NCBI RefSeq assembly: GCF_002951615.1 | Contig: NZ_CP019062.1 | Location: 248,001 to 312,000 of the forward strand | Source of the DNA: Rahnella sikkimica | GTDB lineage: Bacteria; Pseudomonadota; Gammaproteobacteria; Enterobacterales; Enterobacteriaceae | Direction: 5' to 3' | Length of the DNA: 64,000 bases | In this document: positions 36,402-46,284 of the stretch, in pieces | Layout: each line of letters begins with the position of its first letter | How positions within the stretch are numbered: position 1 is the stretch's first letter | Program-made: the position numbers and the translations under genes | The notes under the pieces: generated by a model | Told to the model about the DNA's origin: nothing | What the model saw: the letters and a program-made list of their open reading frames with translations, nothing else | The model's database searches: none

Positions 36402-38432
36402 TCAGCGGGATTCGACCGGGCGGCCTTTGAGTAATTTTCTCACCCACATCCGGTTCGGATTCAGTGCAGCCAGCGTTTCACTGTCCAGCGGCATCGGCTC
36501 ACCGGCAATCTGCGCGGCCAGCACTTCGGCACCGAGCGGCGCAGAACTCAGGCCACGCGAACCGAGTGCGCCAAACAGGAACAGATTCTCATGCACCGGC
36601 GCATTCGCAACCGGGCGATGGCGCTGAATGTCGAGATCTAACTTCTGATAACTTTCCAAAAGTGCATCGTAATCAGAAACCGACCCGATCATCGGCAGGT
36701 GGTCGCGTGTGGCGCAGCGCACGCCGTTGCGCGCCTGCGCGTCACTGACATCCACCTGTTTCGGCCAGTTTTGCTCTGGTAAACAGTTCAGCAAACGCTG
36801 ACGGTTTTCCTGCTGATCGTCTTCGCGATAATCCGTACATTTATCGGCGCGATGATAGCTGGCACCGATGCAATGATGCTGGTTGAGCGGATTCACCGGC
36901 GTCAGGTAGCCGTCATAGCACAGCACTTGTTTAAGTTTGCTCAGTTCCGGCGTTGTGGGAATATGTGAAACCTGGCCGCTGACCGCGTAAACCGGCAGCT
37001 TTTCACTTTGCGTGAAATCAGTGATATCCGCACCGTTCGCCAGTACCACGGCCTGATGACGGGCTTCATATCCGTCAGCAAACTTCAGCGTCCAGTATTC
37101 GTCTGCGTCGCGGCTTAAGGCCGTAACCCGCTGACGATAATGCACCGCTAATCCCTGTGTTTGCGCCAGTGCGATCAGCGAGGCGGTCAGCTCCGCCGGG
37201 CACAGCCATGCGCCGAGCGGATACGTCACGCCACCGCTGCCGCAAGGCAATCCGCATAACGCTTCAGCCTCGGCTTCACTCAGCCCTTTTGCCAGCCCCT
37301 CCGGCCAGTTACCGCTGATAATCCCGTCAATCTTGCCCTGACTTTTTTCGTCGTAGCCCAGCTGTGTCACACCGCTCCAGCCGTGATCAAAAGGCACGCC
37401 CAGCTTTTCCAGCTGGAAATACTGGCGGCGGGCGAACGTAAAGGCGTGCGCGAAGAACTGTTCCAGCGTGTCGCCCCGGCCATTGAGCAGCGGATAAACC
37501 GCGCCCTGACGGTTACCGGACGCGCCCAGCGCCGGTTTTTCATCGGCGCAGTACAGCGTAACGGCATAACCACGGCGCAACAGCGCCAGCGAAAGTACGG
37601 CACTGGCGACGCCGCCGCCAAGAATCGCAAATTCAGTGGCATTTTTAGCGGGCGGGCGGAAATACCACGGCGCAGGGTGCGGAATATCAATTCCTGCGGG
37701 TAGAACGCCCGATAGCATATGCCGCTTTTCGCCGAAACCGGGCACTTTCGCGATGTCAAAACCCGCATCCTGCAAGCCGCGGCGTACAAGACCAGCGACG
37801 GTGAAAGTGGCGAACGTGCCCTGCGGGCGGGTCATTTTGGCCATTGAACGGAACAGATCTTCCGTCCACATGTCCGGGTTCTTTGAGGGCGCAAATCCGT
37901 CCAGGAACCAGGCATCCACCTGCTGATTCATACTGGTGTCACATGCGGGCAGCAGGGTAGTCACATCGCCAAACCACAGGTCGAGCGTGATGCGTCCGCC
38001 CGCGAGTAAAAGGCGGTGACAACCGGCGAAAGGCATCGGCCATTGTTCGCAAAGTTCGGTGGAATACGCGGTCAGTTCCGGCCATTGCGCATGGGCGGCG
38101 GCCAGATCGCTGGCGGATAACGGAAACTTTTCGTAGCTGATGAAATGCAGACGTTGCAGCGTGGCATCCGGGCTTTCGGCGCGGAAAGCATCGAACGCCT
38201 GCCACAGCGTCAGGAAGTTCAGCCCGGTGCCAAAACCGGTCTCGGCAATGATGCAAAGCGGGCGAGGGTGGGCGGAAAAACGTGCCGGAAAATGGTTGCC
38301 ATTCAGAAAGACATGACGTGTTTCCAACAAGCCGTCCTGATTGGAAAAATAGACGTCATCAAAATGTCGGGAAACAGGTGTACCCTGTTCGTTCCAGCTT
38401 AATTCAGCCGGCGTGATCGGGTTATGGCTCAC
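36402..38432 (-). CDS. mnmC: bifunctional tRNA mnm5s2U biosynthesis protein MnmC
   Basis: 676-residue fusion enzyme that completes mnm5s2U34 in tRNA. The N-terminal methyltransferase half contains [17 protein letters not shown] and [20 protein letters not shown]. The C-terminal FAD oxidase half has the dinucleotide motif [21 protein letters not shown] near 266 and [16 protein letters not shown]. The FAD part removes the carboxymethyl group, then the methyltransferase part acts. A GTG start at 38432 (with GAGAGAG upstream) gives an E. coli-like N-terminus; an in-frame ATG 60 bp further upstream is less likely. Confidence 0.93.
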   Translation of the reverse strand: MSHNPITPAELSWNEQGTPVSRHFDDVYFSNQDGLLETRHVFLNGNHFPARFSAHPRPLCIIAETGFGTGLNFLTLWQAFDAFRAESPDATLQRLHFISYEKFPLSASDLAAAHAQWPELTAYSTELCEQWPMPFAGCHRLLLAGGRITLDLWFGDVTTLLPACDTSMNQQVDAWFLDGFAPSKNPDMWTEDLFRSMAKMTRPQGTFATFTVAGLVRRGLQDAGFDIAKVPGFGEKRHMLSGVLPAGIDIPHPAPWYFRPPAKNATEFAILGGGVASAVLSLALLRRGYAVTLYCADEKPALGASGNRQGAVYPLLNGRGDTLEQFFAHAFTFARRQYFQLEKLGVPFDHGWSGVTQLGYDEKSQGKIDGIISGNWPEGLAKGLSEAEAEALCGLPCGSGGVTYPLGAWLCPAELTASLIALAQTQGLAVHYRQRVTALSRDADEYWTLKFADGYEARHQAVVLANGADITDFTQSEKLPVYAVSGQVSHIPTTPELSKLKQVLCYDGYLTPVNPLNQHHCIGASYHRADKCTDYREDDQQENRQRLLNCLPEQNWPKQVDVSDAQARNGVRCATRDHLPMIGSVSDYDALLESYQKLDLDIQRHRPVANAPVHENLFLFGALGSRGLSSAPLGAEVLAAQIAGEPMPLDSETLAALNPNRMWVRKLLKGRPVESR

Positions 38433-38517
38433 GTGAAACTCTCTCAGTTCAAGGCGATGCCGGAGTTTAGCGCTGCGTTTGACCTCGCGCAAATTTACCG
38501 CGATTTACACAAGGAAT

Positions 38518-38534
38518 TGCTGATCGGACTTGTT
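38518..38534 (+). promoter_or_regulatory. FadR-like site upstream of fabB
   Basis: TGCTGATCGGACTTGTT is a strong match to the FadR consensus. FadR activates fabB in E. coli. It lies directly upstream of the FabR-like palindrome and 69-85 bp before the start codon. Confidence 0.7.
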
Positions 38535-38536
38535 CG

Positions 38537-38552
38537 GCGTACAACTGTACGC
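38537..38552. promoter_or_regulatory. FabR-like operator upstream of fabB
   Basis: GCGTACAACTGTACGC is a perfect 16-bp palindrome matching the FabR operator type (AGCGTACANNTGTNNGCT). FabR represses fabA and fabB in response to unsaturated acyl chains. Confidence 0.75.
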
Positions 38553-38602
38553 TAGAGTGCGTGACGAAATCCCAAATGGTGAATAGTACAAGAGGTATTT
38601 AA

Positions 38603-39823
38603 ATGAAACGTGCAGTGATTACTGGCCTGGGTATCATCTCGAGCATCGGTAACAACAAGCAGGAAGTTCTTGCATCTCTGCAGGAAGGTCGCTCTGGGAT
38701 CACCTTCTCGCAAGAGCTGAAAGATGCCGGGATGCGTAGTCACGTCTGGGGTGATGTCAAATTAGACACCGCAGGCCTTATCGATCGTAAGATTGTGCGT
38801 TTCATGAGTGATGCCTCGATCTACGCTTACCTTTCCATGCAACAGGCGATTGAAGACTCCGGTCTGACCCCTGAAATGGTCTCTAACGAACGTACCGGCC
38901 TGATTGCAGGTTCCGGCGGCGGTTCTCCACGCAACCAGGTTGCGGGTTCCGACGGCATGCGTGCCAAAGGCCTGCGCGGCGTTGGTCCCTACATGGTGAC
39001 CAAAGCGATGGCATCCGGCGTTTCTGCCTGCCTCGCAACCCCGTTCAAAATTCGTGGCGTTAACTACTCCATCAGCTCTGCCTGCGCAACCTCTGCTCAC
39101 TGCATCGGTAACGCGGTAGAAATGATTCAGCTCGGCAAACAGGACGTTGTCTTTGCCGGCGGCGGTGAAGAACTGTGCTGGGAAATGGCGTGTGAGTTCG
39201 ACGCGATGGGCGCATTGTCCACCAGCTACAACGAAACCCCTGAAAAAGCTTCCCGTACCTATGACAAAGCGCGTGACGGTTTCGTCATTGCAGGCGGCGG
39301 CGGTATGGTGGTGGTTGAAGAGCTGGAACACGCTCTGGCACGTGGCGCACACATCTACGCAGAAATCGTTGGCTACGGCGCAACGTCTGACGGCGCAGAC
39401 ATGGTGGCTCCATCTGGCGAAGGCGCTGTACGTTGCATGAAAATGGCAATGAACGGCGTGGATACCCCAATCGACTACGTTAACGTTCACGGGACCTCTA
39501 CACCGGTCGGCGACGTAAAAGAACTGGGTGCAATCCGTGAAGTGTTCGGTTCTACAACACCGGCACTGTCTTCCACCAAAGCCATGACCGGTCACTCTCT
39601 GGGTGCGGCGGGCGTGCAGGAAGCCATCTACACCTTGCTGATGGCTGAGTACGGTTTCATCGCGCCAAGCATCAACATCGAAAACCTCGATGAGCAGGCT
39701 GAAGGCATGGACATCATCACTAAACCGACTCAGCGCGAGCTGACGACTGTGATGTCCAACAGCTTCGGCTTCGGCGGCACCAACGCCACGCTGGTGATGC
39801 GTAAGCTGAAAAACGACAAATAA
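38603..39823 (+). CDS. fabB: 3-oxoacyl-ACP synthase I FabB
   Basis: 406-residue ketosynthase, identical in length to E. coli FabB. It elongates acyl-ACP with malonyl-ACP and is needed for unsaturated fatty acids. Catalytic Cys163 is in [11 protein letters not shown], with the two His residues in [12 protein letters not shown] near 298 and [10 protein letters not shown] near 333. Codon usage is strongly biased to preferred codons, as expected for high expression. It is divergent from mnmC as in E. coli. Confidence 0.97.
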   Translation: MKRAVITGLGIISSIGNNKQEVLASLQEGRSGITFSQELKDAGMRSHVWGDVKLDTAGLIDRKIVRFMSDASIYAYLSMQQAIEDSGLTPEMVSNERTGLIAGSGGGSPRNQVAGSDGMRAKGLRGVGPYMVTKAMASGVSACLATPFKIRGVNYSISSACATSAHCIGNAVEMIQLGKQDVVFAGGGEELCWEMACEFDAMGALSTSYNETPEKASRTYDKARDGFVIAGGGGMVVVEELEHALARGAHIYAEIVGYGATSDGADMVAPSGEGAVRCMKMAMNGVDTPIDYVNVHGTSTPVGDVKELGAIREVFGSTTPALSSTKAMTGHSLGAAGVQEAIYTLLMAEYGFIAPSINIENLDEQAEGMDIITKPTQRELTTVMSNSFGFGGTNATLVMRKLKNDK

Positions 39824-39846
39824 TTTCTGTTGTTAAGCTAAAAACT

Positions 39847-39873
39847 AAGCCTGCTTTCGAGCGGGCTTTTTTA
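39847..39873 (+). terminator. terminator after fabB
   Basis: AAGCCTGC (39847-39854) pairs with GCGGGCTT (39861-39868) around a TTTCGA loop, followed by TTTT. Confidence 0.85.
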
Positions 39874-39996
39874 TATCCTTCATCCTTCAAGCCGCCTCTG
39901 CGTTGGCTTCGTTCGTTCGCCCCGGTCACTTACTTCAGTAGGCTCCCTGAGTTCATTCACTTGCCGCCTTGATGCAACTCGAATGATTTTGGATAT
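39873..39996. repeat. ERIC element downstream of fabB
   Basis: A 124-bp imperfect palindrome bounded by ATATCC and GGATAT. The reverse complement carries the ERIC core AAGTAAGTGACCGGGG with GCCAACGCA and GGCTTGAAGGATGA, the well-known enterobacterial intergenic repeat. It is related to the diverged copy at 17185-17311. It marks the left end of the accessory block between fabB and flk. Confidence 0.88.
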
Positions 39997-40053
39997 CTAA
40001 TCCAACATTTCAGGTACAATTTCGCCGCTTATTATTTTCACCTTGTTGACATA

Positions 40054-40527
40054 ATGCTCTCACTCCAACACCTTCATCACCGACATCGGCACTTCCCGGC
40101 CTGGCTGGGTATTGTGGCGATTTTGATGTTGTTTATCGCACCGGTGATTTCTAAATCACGGGTGGCTGAGGGTGCGCAGCACATGATGATGCCTGGAATG
40201 GTGATGTCCGATATGGACATGCCGGACGGGGAAATGTCTGGCATGGACATGTCAGACACTGGGACATCAGGTGAATATTGCCATCCGCAAGCCTGTGAAC
40301 CGGCACAACATGACACCGTGAAAGGGCTGCTTTCCGGCGACATGAGTGATGCTGCATGCGGTTATTGTGTGCTGCTGGCGCATTTACCGCTGCTCGATTT
40401 GCAGGCCATGCCGATGCTCTGGTCGCTGGAGCTTTCCAGCCGTGCGCCTCCGCGTTCTCTGAAACAACGCCTTGTTCCTTCGCTGTTCTTTACCGATTCG
40501 CAACCCCGCGCCCCGCCAGTTTTCTGA
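40054..40527 (+). CDS. DUF2946-type Met/His-rich small protein
   Basis: 157-residue protein. The N-terminal hydrophobic segment (about residues 16-34, WLGIVAILMLFIAPVIS) follows a His-rich LQHLHHRHRHFP. A striking Met/Asp/Gly-rich stretch follows (QHMMMPGMVMSDMDMPDGEM at about 42-61, continuing GMDM), then a Cys motif ACGYCVLLAHLPLL near 102, typical of DUF2946 proteins. Met/His repeats of this kind bind Cu(I)/Cu(II) in periplasmic copper proteins. It is followed 89 bp later by a PepSY-domain membrane protein with similar Met/His residues. A role in copper handling is likely but inferred. Confidence 0.75.
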   Translation: MLSLQHLHHRHRHFPAWLGIVAILMLFIAPVISKSRVAEGAQHMMMPGMVMSDMDMPDGEMSGMDMSDTGTSGEYCHPQACEPAQHDTVKGLLSGDMSDAACGYCVLLAHLPLLDLQAMPMLWSLELSSRAPPRSLKQRLVPSLFFTDSQPRAPPVF

Positions 40528-40615
40528 TATTCCCTTTTTAAGCCAATCCTTTTCTGGTTAACGACGATTTTTCGCCGTTAGCGATGTGCTATTTGAAATT
40601 CAGGAAATCAGATTT

Positions 40616-42091
40616 ATGAACCAGCCTGCAAACCTGCGTGTAAACGCGGGGGAAAAACTGTCTGCGCAAACCGCCTTTCTCGCCCTGTTGCGGCGTCTGC
40701 ATTTTTATATTGGTCTGTTTGTCGGGCCGTTTATTTTCGTCGCCGCGCTGACCGGGACGCTGTATGTGCTGACCCCGCAGTTCGAAAATTACCTGTACGC
40801 GGATGCGTTATTTACCGATTCACAGGGCGCGTCGCAGCCGCTTTCACACCAGATCGACGCGGCGATAAAAGTCGCGGGGATAAATCCAAAAATTTATGCC
40901 GTCAGACCCGCACCGGAACGCGGAGATTCCACGCGGGTGATGTTCTCGGATCCGCAACTGGGCGCGTCCAAAAGCCGGGCAATATTCATCGATCCGGTGA
41001 CGCTGGCGGTAAAAGGCGATATGACCGTTTACGGAACCAGCGGAATTTTGCCGTTCCGCACCTGGCTGGATGATTTACATCGCGGGCTGTTACTGGGCGA
41101 TATTGGTCGCGTGTACAGCGAACTGGCCGCCTCGTGGTTATGGGTCGCCGCACTGGGCGGTGTTGTGCTCTGGTTCACCGGACGCAGAAAAAGCCGCACG
41201 CCACGCAAGCTGAGCGAAAGAATTGAAAAGCAGCAGCGCAGCCGCCACTGGCACAGCACGCTGGGGGTGATTCTGCTGGCCGGGCTGTTATTCTTTTCCG
41301 CGACGGGCCTGACGTGGTCGCAGTGGGCTGGGGACAATATCGGTGTCTTGCGTGCGTATATGGGCTGGATGACGCCGGCGGTCAAAACCAGTTTGTCTCC
41401 TGAGACGGTGGCAGCTCCGGTGGATGAACATGCGGAACATCATGCGCATATGGCTGAAATGCCGGATATGCCCCGCATGGATATGTCGGCTGATGCGATG
41501 CCCGCTGCGCCTGCTGCCGTGGCGGTTTCCGCACAAACTTTCGATAGCGTTGTTCAGGCGGCCAGAGCTTCAGGTATTGAAGCCCGCCGGATAGAAATCC
41601 GCCCGGCTTATACCGCGGATAAAGCGTGGACAGTGACGGAAGTTGACCGCAGATGGCCAACACAGGTTGATGCCGTTTCCGTCGATCCGGCTTCATTACA
41701 GATCACCGATCACGTTCGTTTTGCGGACTTCCCGCTGCTGGCGAAACTCACGCGCTGGGGCGTTGATGCTCACATGGGCATCCTGTTTGGCGTCTGGAAT
41801 CAGGTCATTCTGGTTGTCTTTGGCACCGGGCTTTGCGCGATGATTGCCTGGGGATACCGGCTGTGGTGGCTACGCCGTCAGGGCGATGTCAGCAGCAGCC
41901 CGGCCATCACCATGCTGCAAACCTGGAAACGTGTGCCTTTTGCCCTGCAATGCCCGATAGCCCTGGTCACTTTAGGGTTAGCGATTTCGTTGCCGGTCAT
42001 GGGTGGCAGCCTGGTTATTTTCCTGCTCATTGATACCCTGCGCTGGCAGCGTCAGAAAAAGGCACTGAAAACGGCCTCAGCCCTGAGCTGA
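40616..42091 (+). CDS. PepSY-domain inner-membrane protein (PiuB-like)
   Basis: 491-residue PepSY-associated TM protein with four or five TM helices: FYIGLFVGPFIFVAALTGTLYVL near 34, SWLWVAALGGVVLWFTG near 179, and WHSTLGVILLAGLLFFSATGLTW near 212. It has two PepSY-like periplasmic regions. The second periplasmic loop has HAEHHAHMAEMPDMPRMDMS, a His/Met-rich metal-binding-looking stretch. The conserved arginine/histidine motif LRRLHFYIGL is typical for PiuB/FsrB-like reductases. The start is ATG 40616, with AGGAAA upstream. Together with the preceding gene it looks like a metal (copper or iron) uptake or reduction unit. Confidence 0.82.
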   Translation: MNQPANLRVNAGEKLSAQTAFLALLRRLHFYIGLFVGPFIFVAALTGTLYVLTPQFENYLYADALFTDSQGASQPLSHQIDAAIKVAGINPKIYAVRPAPERGDSTRVMFSDPQLGASKSRAIFIDPVTLAVKGDMTVYGTSGILPFRTWLDDLHRGLLLGDIGRVYSELAASWLWVAALGGVVLWFTGRRKSRTPRKLSERIEKQQRSRHWHSTLGVILLAGLLFFSATGLTWSQWAGDNIGVLRAYMGWMTPAVKTSLSPETVAAPVDEHAEHHAHMAEMPDMPRMDMSADAMPAAPAAVAVSAQTFDSVVQAARASGIEARRIEIRPAYTADKAWTVTEVDRRWPTQVDAVSVDPASLQITDHVRFADFPLLAKLTRWGVDAHMGILFGVWNQVILVVFGTGLCAMIAWGYRLWWLRRQGDVSSSPAITMLQTWKRVPFALQCPIALVTLGLAISLPVMGGSLVIFLLIDTLRWQRQKKALKTASALS

Positions 42092-42119
42092 ATTCCGGCT
42101 TTTTTCAGGTAACCCTTTT

Positions 42120-42152
42120 CCGGCGCTGCAATATTTGCAGCGCCGGTTTTTT
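42120..42152 (+). terminator. strong terminator after PepSY gene
   Basis: A 12-bp perfect stem CCGGCGCTGCAA (42120-42131) and TTGCAGCGCCGG (42135-42146), followed by six T. Confidence 0.95.
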
Positions 42153-42379
42153 AGTCCCCGATGATGGTTTCGCACTCTCCGTATGTTCACCATCGGACTG
42201 ATAATTATGTTGATTATATTCAGCATTTATAATCATTGATTTAAATTACTTCGCTATTTATCACGTGCTGCATAATTTTCTACTAGTCTTACCTTTGCGT
42301 CAGAAAAGTCTTAAGTCCTTTCCGTTCTCATTCGCTATTCCCTTGAAAATTAATGCATTACTTTTAGTAAGGGTAATCT

Positions 42380-43717
42380 ATGGCAACTGATTCAGAGGCT
42401 CAAAAAGTCGGTTTAATCCCGGTCACCCTGATGGTTTCGGGCAACATCATGGGGTCGGGGGTATTTCTCTTGCCTGCCAATCTGGCTTCAACCGGCGGTG
42501 TGGCAATTTATGGCTGGCTGGTGACTATCATCGGGGCGCTGGCGTTATCCATGGTGTACGCCAAAATGTCTTCTCTTGATGACAGCCCGGGCGGGTCATA
42601 CGCTTATGCACGCCGGGCATTTGGCCCTTATCTTGGCTACCAAACTAACCTGCTTTACTGGCTGGCCTGCTGGGTGGGCAATATTGCGATGGTGGTTATC
42701 GGCGTCGGATATCTCAGTTATTTCTTCCCGATTTTAAAAGAACCTCTGGTTCTGACATTCACCTGCGTCGCCGTGCTGTGGCTTTTCGTCATCCTGAATA
42801 TTGTCGGGGCGAAGATGATTACCCGGGTTCAGGCTGTGGCGACCGTTCTGGCGCTGATCCCGATTCTGGCTATCGCTATTTTTGGCTGGTTCTGGTTTAA
42901 AAGCGATACCTACATGGAAGCGTGGAACGTCAGCGGTAAGAGTACTTTTGGGGCCATTCAAAGCACGTTAAGCGTCACGCTTTGGTCGTTTATTGGTGTT
43001 GAAAGTGCTTCGGTCGCGGCGGCAGTGGTTAAAAACCCCAAACGGAATGTGCCGATTGCCACCGTCGGCGGAGTGCTTATCGCTGCGGTTTGTTATGTGC
43101 TTTCAACCACGGCGATTATGGGGATGATCCCCAACGCCGCATTGCAGCTCTCAACCTCGCCGTTTGGTGATGCGGCACGCATGGCGATGGGGGACACCGC
43201 AGGGGCCATTGTGACATTTTGCGCTGCTGCCGGTTGTCTCGGCTCGCTGGGCGGCTGGACGCTGCTGGCCAGTCAGACGGCAAAAGCCGCCGCCGACGAC
43301 GGGCTTTTCCCCCCTATTTTTGCCAAGGTCAACGAAAAAGGCGTGCCGGTTAAAGGGCTTATCGTTCTCGGTATTCTGATGACCATCTTTCAGGTTTCAA
43401 CCATTTCGCCAGATGCTACAGCGCAGTTTGCTTTGGTCTCATCGGTTTCCGTTATTTTCACGTTAGTCCCTTATCTCTATACCTGTGCTGCGTTAATGCT
43501 GGTCGGGCACGGTCACCTGGGCAACCGCGCGGGAATGTATGGCTTCATCACCCTGATCGCCTTCGTGTATTGCGTCTGGGCGGTCGTGGGTTCAGGTGCC
43601 GAGGAGGTGATGTGGTCATTTGTCGCGCTCATGGTGATCACTGCCATGTACAGCTTCAACTATAACCGCCGCCATAAAAACGCTTATCCATTGGGTAAGC
43701 CCCTGGAACTGGACTGA
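42380..43717 (+). CDS. adiC: arginine/agmatine antiporter AdiC
   Basis: 445-residue APC-family antiporter with 12 TM helices, the same length as E. coli AdiC. The N-terminus [29 protein letters not shown] is nearly identical to AdiC. The substrate-binding segment [24 protein letters not shown] is near 202. It exchanges external arginine for agmatine made by AdiA, consuming protons and so raising internal pH under acid stress. The gene lies 46 bp upstream of adiA, on the same strand, forming a two-gene acid-resistance operon. A leader of about 230 bp (AT-rich) precedes it. Confidence 0.95.
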   Translation: MATDSEAQKVGLIPVTLMVSGNIMGSGVFLLPANLASTGGVAIYGWLVTIIGALALSMVYAKMSSLDDSPGGSYAYARRAFGPYLGYQTNLLYWLACWVGNIAMVVIGVGYLSYFFPILKEPLVLTFTCVAVLWLFVILNIVGAKMITRVQAVATVLALIPILAIAIFGWFWFKSDTYMEAWNVSGKSTFGAIQSTLSVTLWSFIGVESASVAAAVVKNPKRNVPIATVGGVLIAAVCYVLSTTAIMGMIPNAALQLSTSPFGDAARMAMGDTAGAIVTFCAAAGCLGSLGGWTLLASQTAKAAADDGLFPPIFAKVNEKGVPVKGLIVLGILMTIFQVSTISPDATAQFALVSSVSVIFTLVPYLYTCAALMLVGHGHLGNRAGMYGFITLIAFVYCVWAVVGSGAEEVMWSFVALMVITAMYSFNYNRRHKNAYPLGKPLELD

Positions 43718-43763
43718 TTGACTCCCCGATTAATGCTCAATTCAGGATGATAAGGAGAGGTAA

Positions 43764-46070
43764 ATGATTGAATTAAATCGCCATAAAAAACGTAAAGTAC
43801 TGGTCGTCGACAGTAATATTACGGATGTGAATACCGCGAACGGACGTGCTGTTCGCGAGTTAATTGAAGCGCTTGAAGACAATAACCTGAACGTCATCCC
43901 GGCGGTGACCTTTGAAGATGGGATTGCCACCGTCGCATCAGATGCATCAATTTGCTGTGTGTTTGTTGACTGGACGTCCGGCGGTAACGACGACGCTTCG
44001 CACAGTCAGGCCTTTGCGCTGTTGCAGGAAATCCGCCGCCGCAATAAAGGCGTGCCGGTGTTGCTGATGGCGGAACATTCTTGTATCGACACGCTGACGC
44101 TCGATACCATGAAAATGGTCAATGAGTTTGTCTGGATGCACGAGGACACCGCTGAGTTCATCGCCGCGCGCTCTGTTGCTCTGATCGAAAAATATTATGA
44201 TCAGCTCCTCCCGCCATTTACCAAAGCCTTGTTCAATTACACCCAGCATTCACCGGAATATTCGTGGGCCGCCCCCGGTCATCAGGGCGGCGTTGCGTTC
44301 ACTAAAACGGCGGTGGGCCGCGAATTTCTCGACTTCTTCGGTGAGAACTTATTCCGAACCGACACCGGTATTGAACGCGGTGCGCTGGGGTCTCTGTTGG
44401 ATCACAGCGGTCCGATAAAAGAATCCGAAACCTATGCCGCACGGGTTTTTGGCTCTCATCAGTCTTACTCGGTACTTAACGGGACTTCGGGGTCTAACCG
44501 CGCAATTATGACCGCGGTGGTAGGCGATGGACAGTTTGCGTTGTGCGATCGCAATTGCCATAAGTCTATCGAGCAGGGATTAGTCATGACCGGCGGCATC
44601 CCGGTCTTTTTTATTCCGACACGTAACCGTTTTGGCATCATTGGCCCGATCCCGAAATCGCAGTTCTTGGCGGAGTCCATTCAGCAGAAAATTGACGAAC
44701 ATCCGCTTAAAAAGCTGGCCTCCGATCCCAAGCCCATTTACGCGGTTGTCACCAACTGTACCTACGATGGCATGTGTTATAACGCTAAACAGGCACAAGA
44801 CTTGCTGGCGAAAAGCGTTGATAACATCCATTTTGACGAAGCCTGGTATGCCTATGCGCGCTTCAATCCGTTCTATCGCGACAGATATGCGATGCGCGGA
44901 AATCCCGCTGACCATGATCCGGACGGGCCGACCGTATTTGCCACGCACTCCACCCATAAGTTGCTGGCAGCGCTTTCACAGGCATCCTACATCCATATCC
45001 GAAACGGTAAAAAACCTGTCGAGCACTCACGCTTCAATGAGTCCTACATGTTGCAGGCCACCACGTCGCCGCTGTACGCCATCATTGCCGCCAATGAAGT
45101 CGGGGCAGCAATGATGGACGGTAAACAGGGGGAATCGCTGACCCAGGAAGTCATCAACGAAGCCGTTGATTTCCGCATGGCGCTGGCAAAAGTCCATGCT
45201 GCCTTTGCTGCACAGGGGGAATGGTTCTTTTCGCCGTGGAATGCACCTGATGTGATCGATGTGAAAACCGGTAAAAAAATTCCGTTCATTAATGCCTCCA
45301 AAGAACAACTGACGACCGACCCGGCCTGTTGGGTGCTCCGACCGGGAGAAAGCTGGCACGGTTTCGATCAGCTTGATGATGACTGGTGCATGTTGGATCC
45401 TATAAAAGCGGGCATCCTGTCGCCGGGAATGGGCGATGACGGCAAAATGTTCGAGACCGGGATACCTGCCGCAATGGTGACGGCCTTTCTTTCCCAGCAC
45501 GGGATTGTCCCCTCGCGAACCACTGATTTCATGGTGCTCTGTCTGTTTTCAGTGGGCGTTACTAAAGGAAAGTGGGGGACGTTGATCAACGTTCTGCTGG
45601 AGTTCAAACAGCATTACGATGACAACAGCCCGCTGACGCTTTGCCTGCCCGATCTGGTTTCCTCCCATGCGACACGTTATTCCGGCATCGGGCTGAAGGA
45701 TCTTTGTGATGAAATGTTTGCCTACATGAAAACCAGCCAGATGGATAAACTTCAGTCCGAGGCTTTCGCGAAAATTCCGGTTCCTGTCCGGTTGCCGCGC
45801 GCCGCTTTTCAGGATCACATGGCCGGACGTTGTGAACACCTGACGCTGGATAAGCTTGCCGGGCGCGTCTCTGCGGTGGGTGTTATCCCTTATCCGCCGG
45901 GTATTCCTATCGTTATGCCTGGCGAAAGTTTTGGGGCAAAAAACGATCCGTGGCTCAGTTATATCCGCAGTATTGCGCAGTGGGGGGAAAAATTCCCCGG
46001 CTTCGAAAAAGAGCTTGAAGGCGCAGAGTTCAAAAACGGTCAGTACCACATCTGGGTGCTGAAAGAATAA
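43764..46070 (+). CDS. adiA: biodegradative arginine decarboxylase AdiA
   Basis: 768-residue PLP enzyme of the Orn/Lys/Arg decarboxylase class, slightly longer than the E. coli enzyme (about 755) owing to N-terminal residues before VLVVDS. An N-terminal flavodoxin/receiver-like wing domain (about 10-130) is followed by the PLP core. Seen: YSWAAPGHQGGVAFTKT near 167, HFDEAWYAYARFNP with the PLP Asp near 356, and the Schiff-base Lys399 in FATHSTHKLLAALSQ. It decarboxylates arginine to agmatine with proton consumption. A good GGAGAGG ribosome-binding site precedes the ATG. The gene for the E. coli regulator AdiY is absent here. Confidence 0.95.
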   Translation: MIELNRHKKRKVLVVDSNITDVNTANGRAVRELIEALEDNNLNVIPAVTFEDGIATVASDASICCVFVDWTSGGNDDASHSQAFALLQEIRRRNKGVPVLLMAEHSCIDTLTLDTMKMVNEFVWMHEDTAEFIAARSVALIEKYYDQLLPPFTKALFNYTQHSPEYSWAAPGHQGGVAFTKTAVGREFLDFFGENLFRTDTGIERGALGSLLDHSGPIKESETYAARVFGSHQSYSVLNGTSGSNRAIMTAVVGDGQFALCDRNCHKSIEQGLVMTGGIPVFFIPTRNRFGIIGPIPKSQFLAESIQQKIDEHPLKKLASDPKPIYAVVTNCTYDGMCYNAKQAQDLLAKSVDNIHFDEAWYAYARFNPFYRDRYAMRGNPADHDPDGPTVFATHSTHKLLAALSQASYIHIRNGKKPVEHSRFNESYMLQATTSPLYAIIAANEVGAAMMDGKQGESLTQEVINEAVDFRMALAKVHAAFAAQGEWFFSPWNAPDVIDVKTGKKIPFINASKEQLTTDPACWVLRPGESWHGFDQLDDDWCMLDPIKAGILSPGMGDDGKMFETGIPAAMVTAFLSQHGIVPSRTTDFMVLCLFSVGVTKGKWGTLINVLLEFKQHYDDNSPLTLCLPDLVSSHATRYSGIGLKDLCDEMFAYMKTSQMDKLQSEAFAKIPVPVRLPRAAFQDHMAGRCEHLTLDKLAGRVSAVGVIPYPPGIPIVMPGESFGAKNDPWLSYIRSIAQWGEKFPGFEKELEGAEFKNGQYHIWVLKE

Positions 46071-46156
46071 TCAAGAGTCTACCCGTCAGCTTTGCAGCAG
46101 CAAGGTGAAAATGACGGCAATTGATGTTATTGCGGGATATGCCGCAAACGGCTGCC

Positions 46157-46180
46157 GGGGCTCTGTATGCGCCCCTTTTT
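46157..46180 (+). terminator. possible terminator after adiA
   Basis: GGGGC (46157-46161) and GCCCC (46171-46175) form a short GC stem followed by TTTTT. It lies 87 bp after the adiA stop. Confidence 0.5.
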
Positions 46181-46284
46181 ATTTGCGCGATGCCTCGGGG
46201 AAATCACTTTTGGAGTGGCAGCAATTAATTTCTTCGGGTAACGTCAGCGCATCGGATAACCGGCTTTTTTAATTAAGAAAAACC

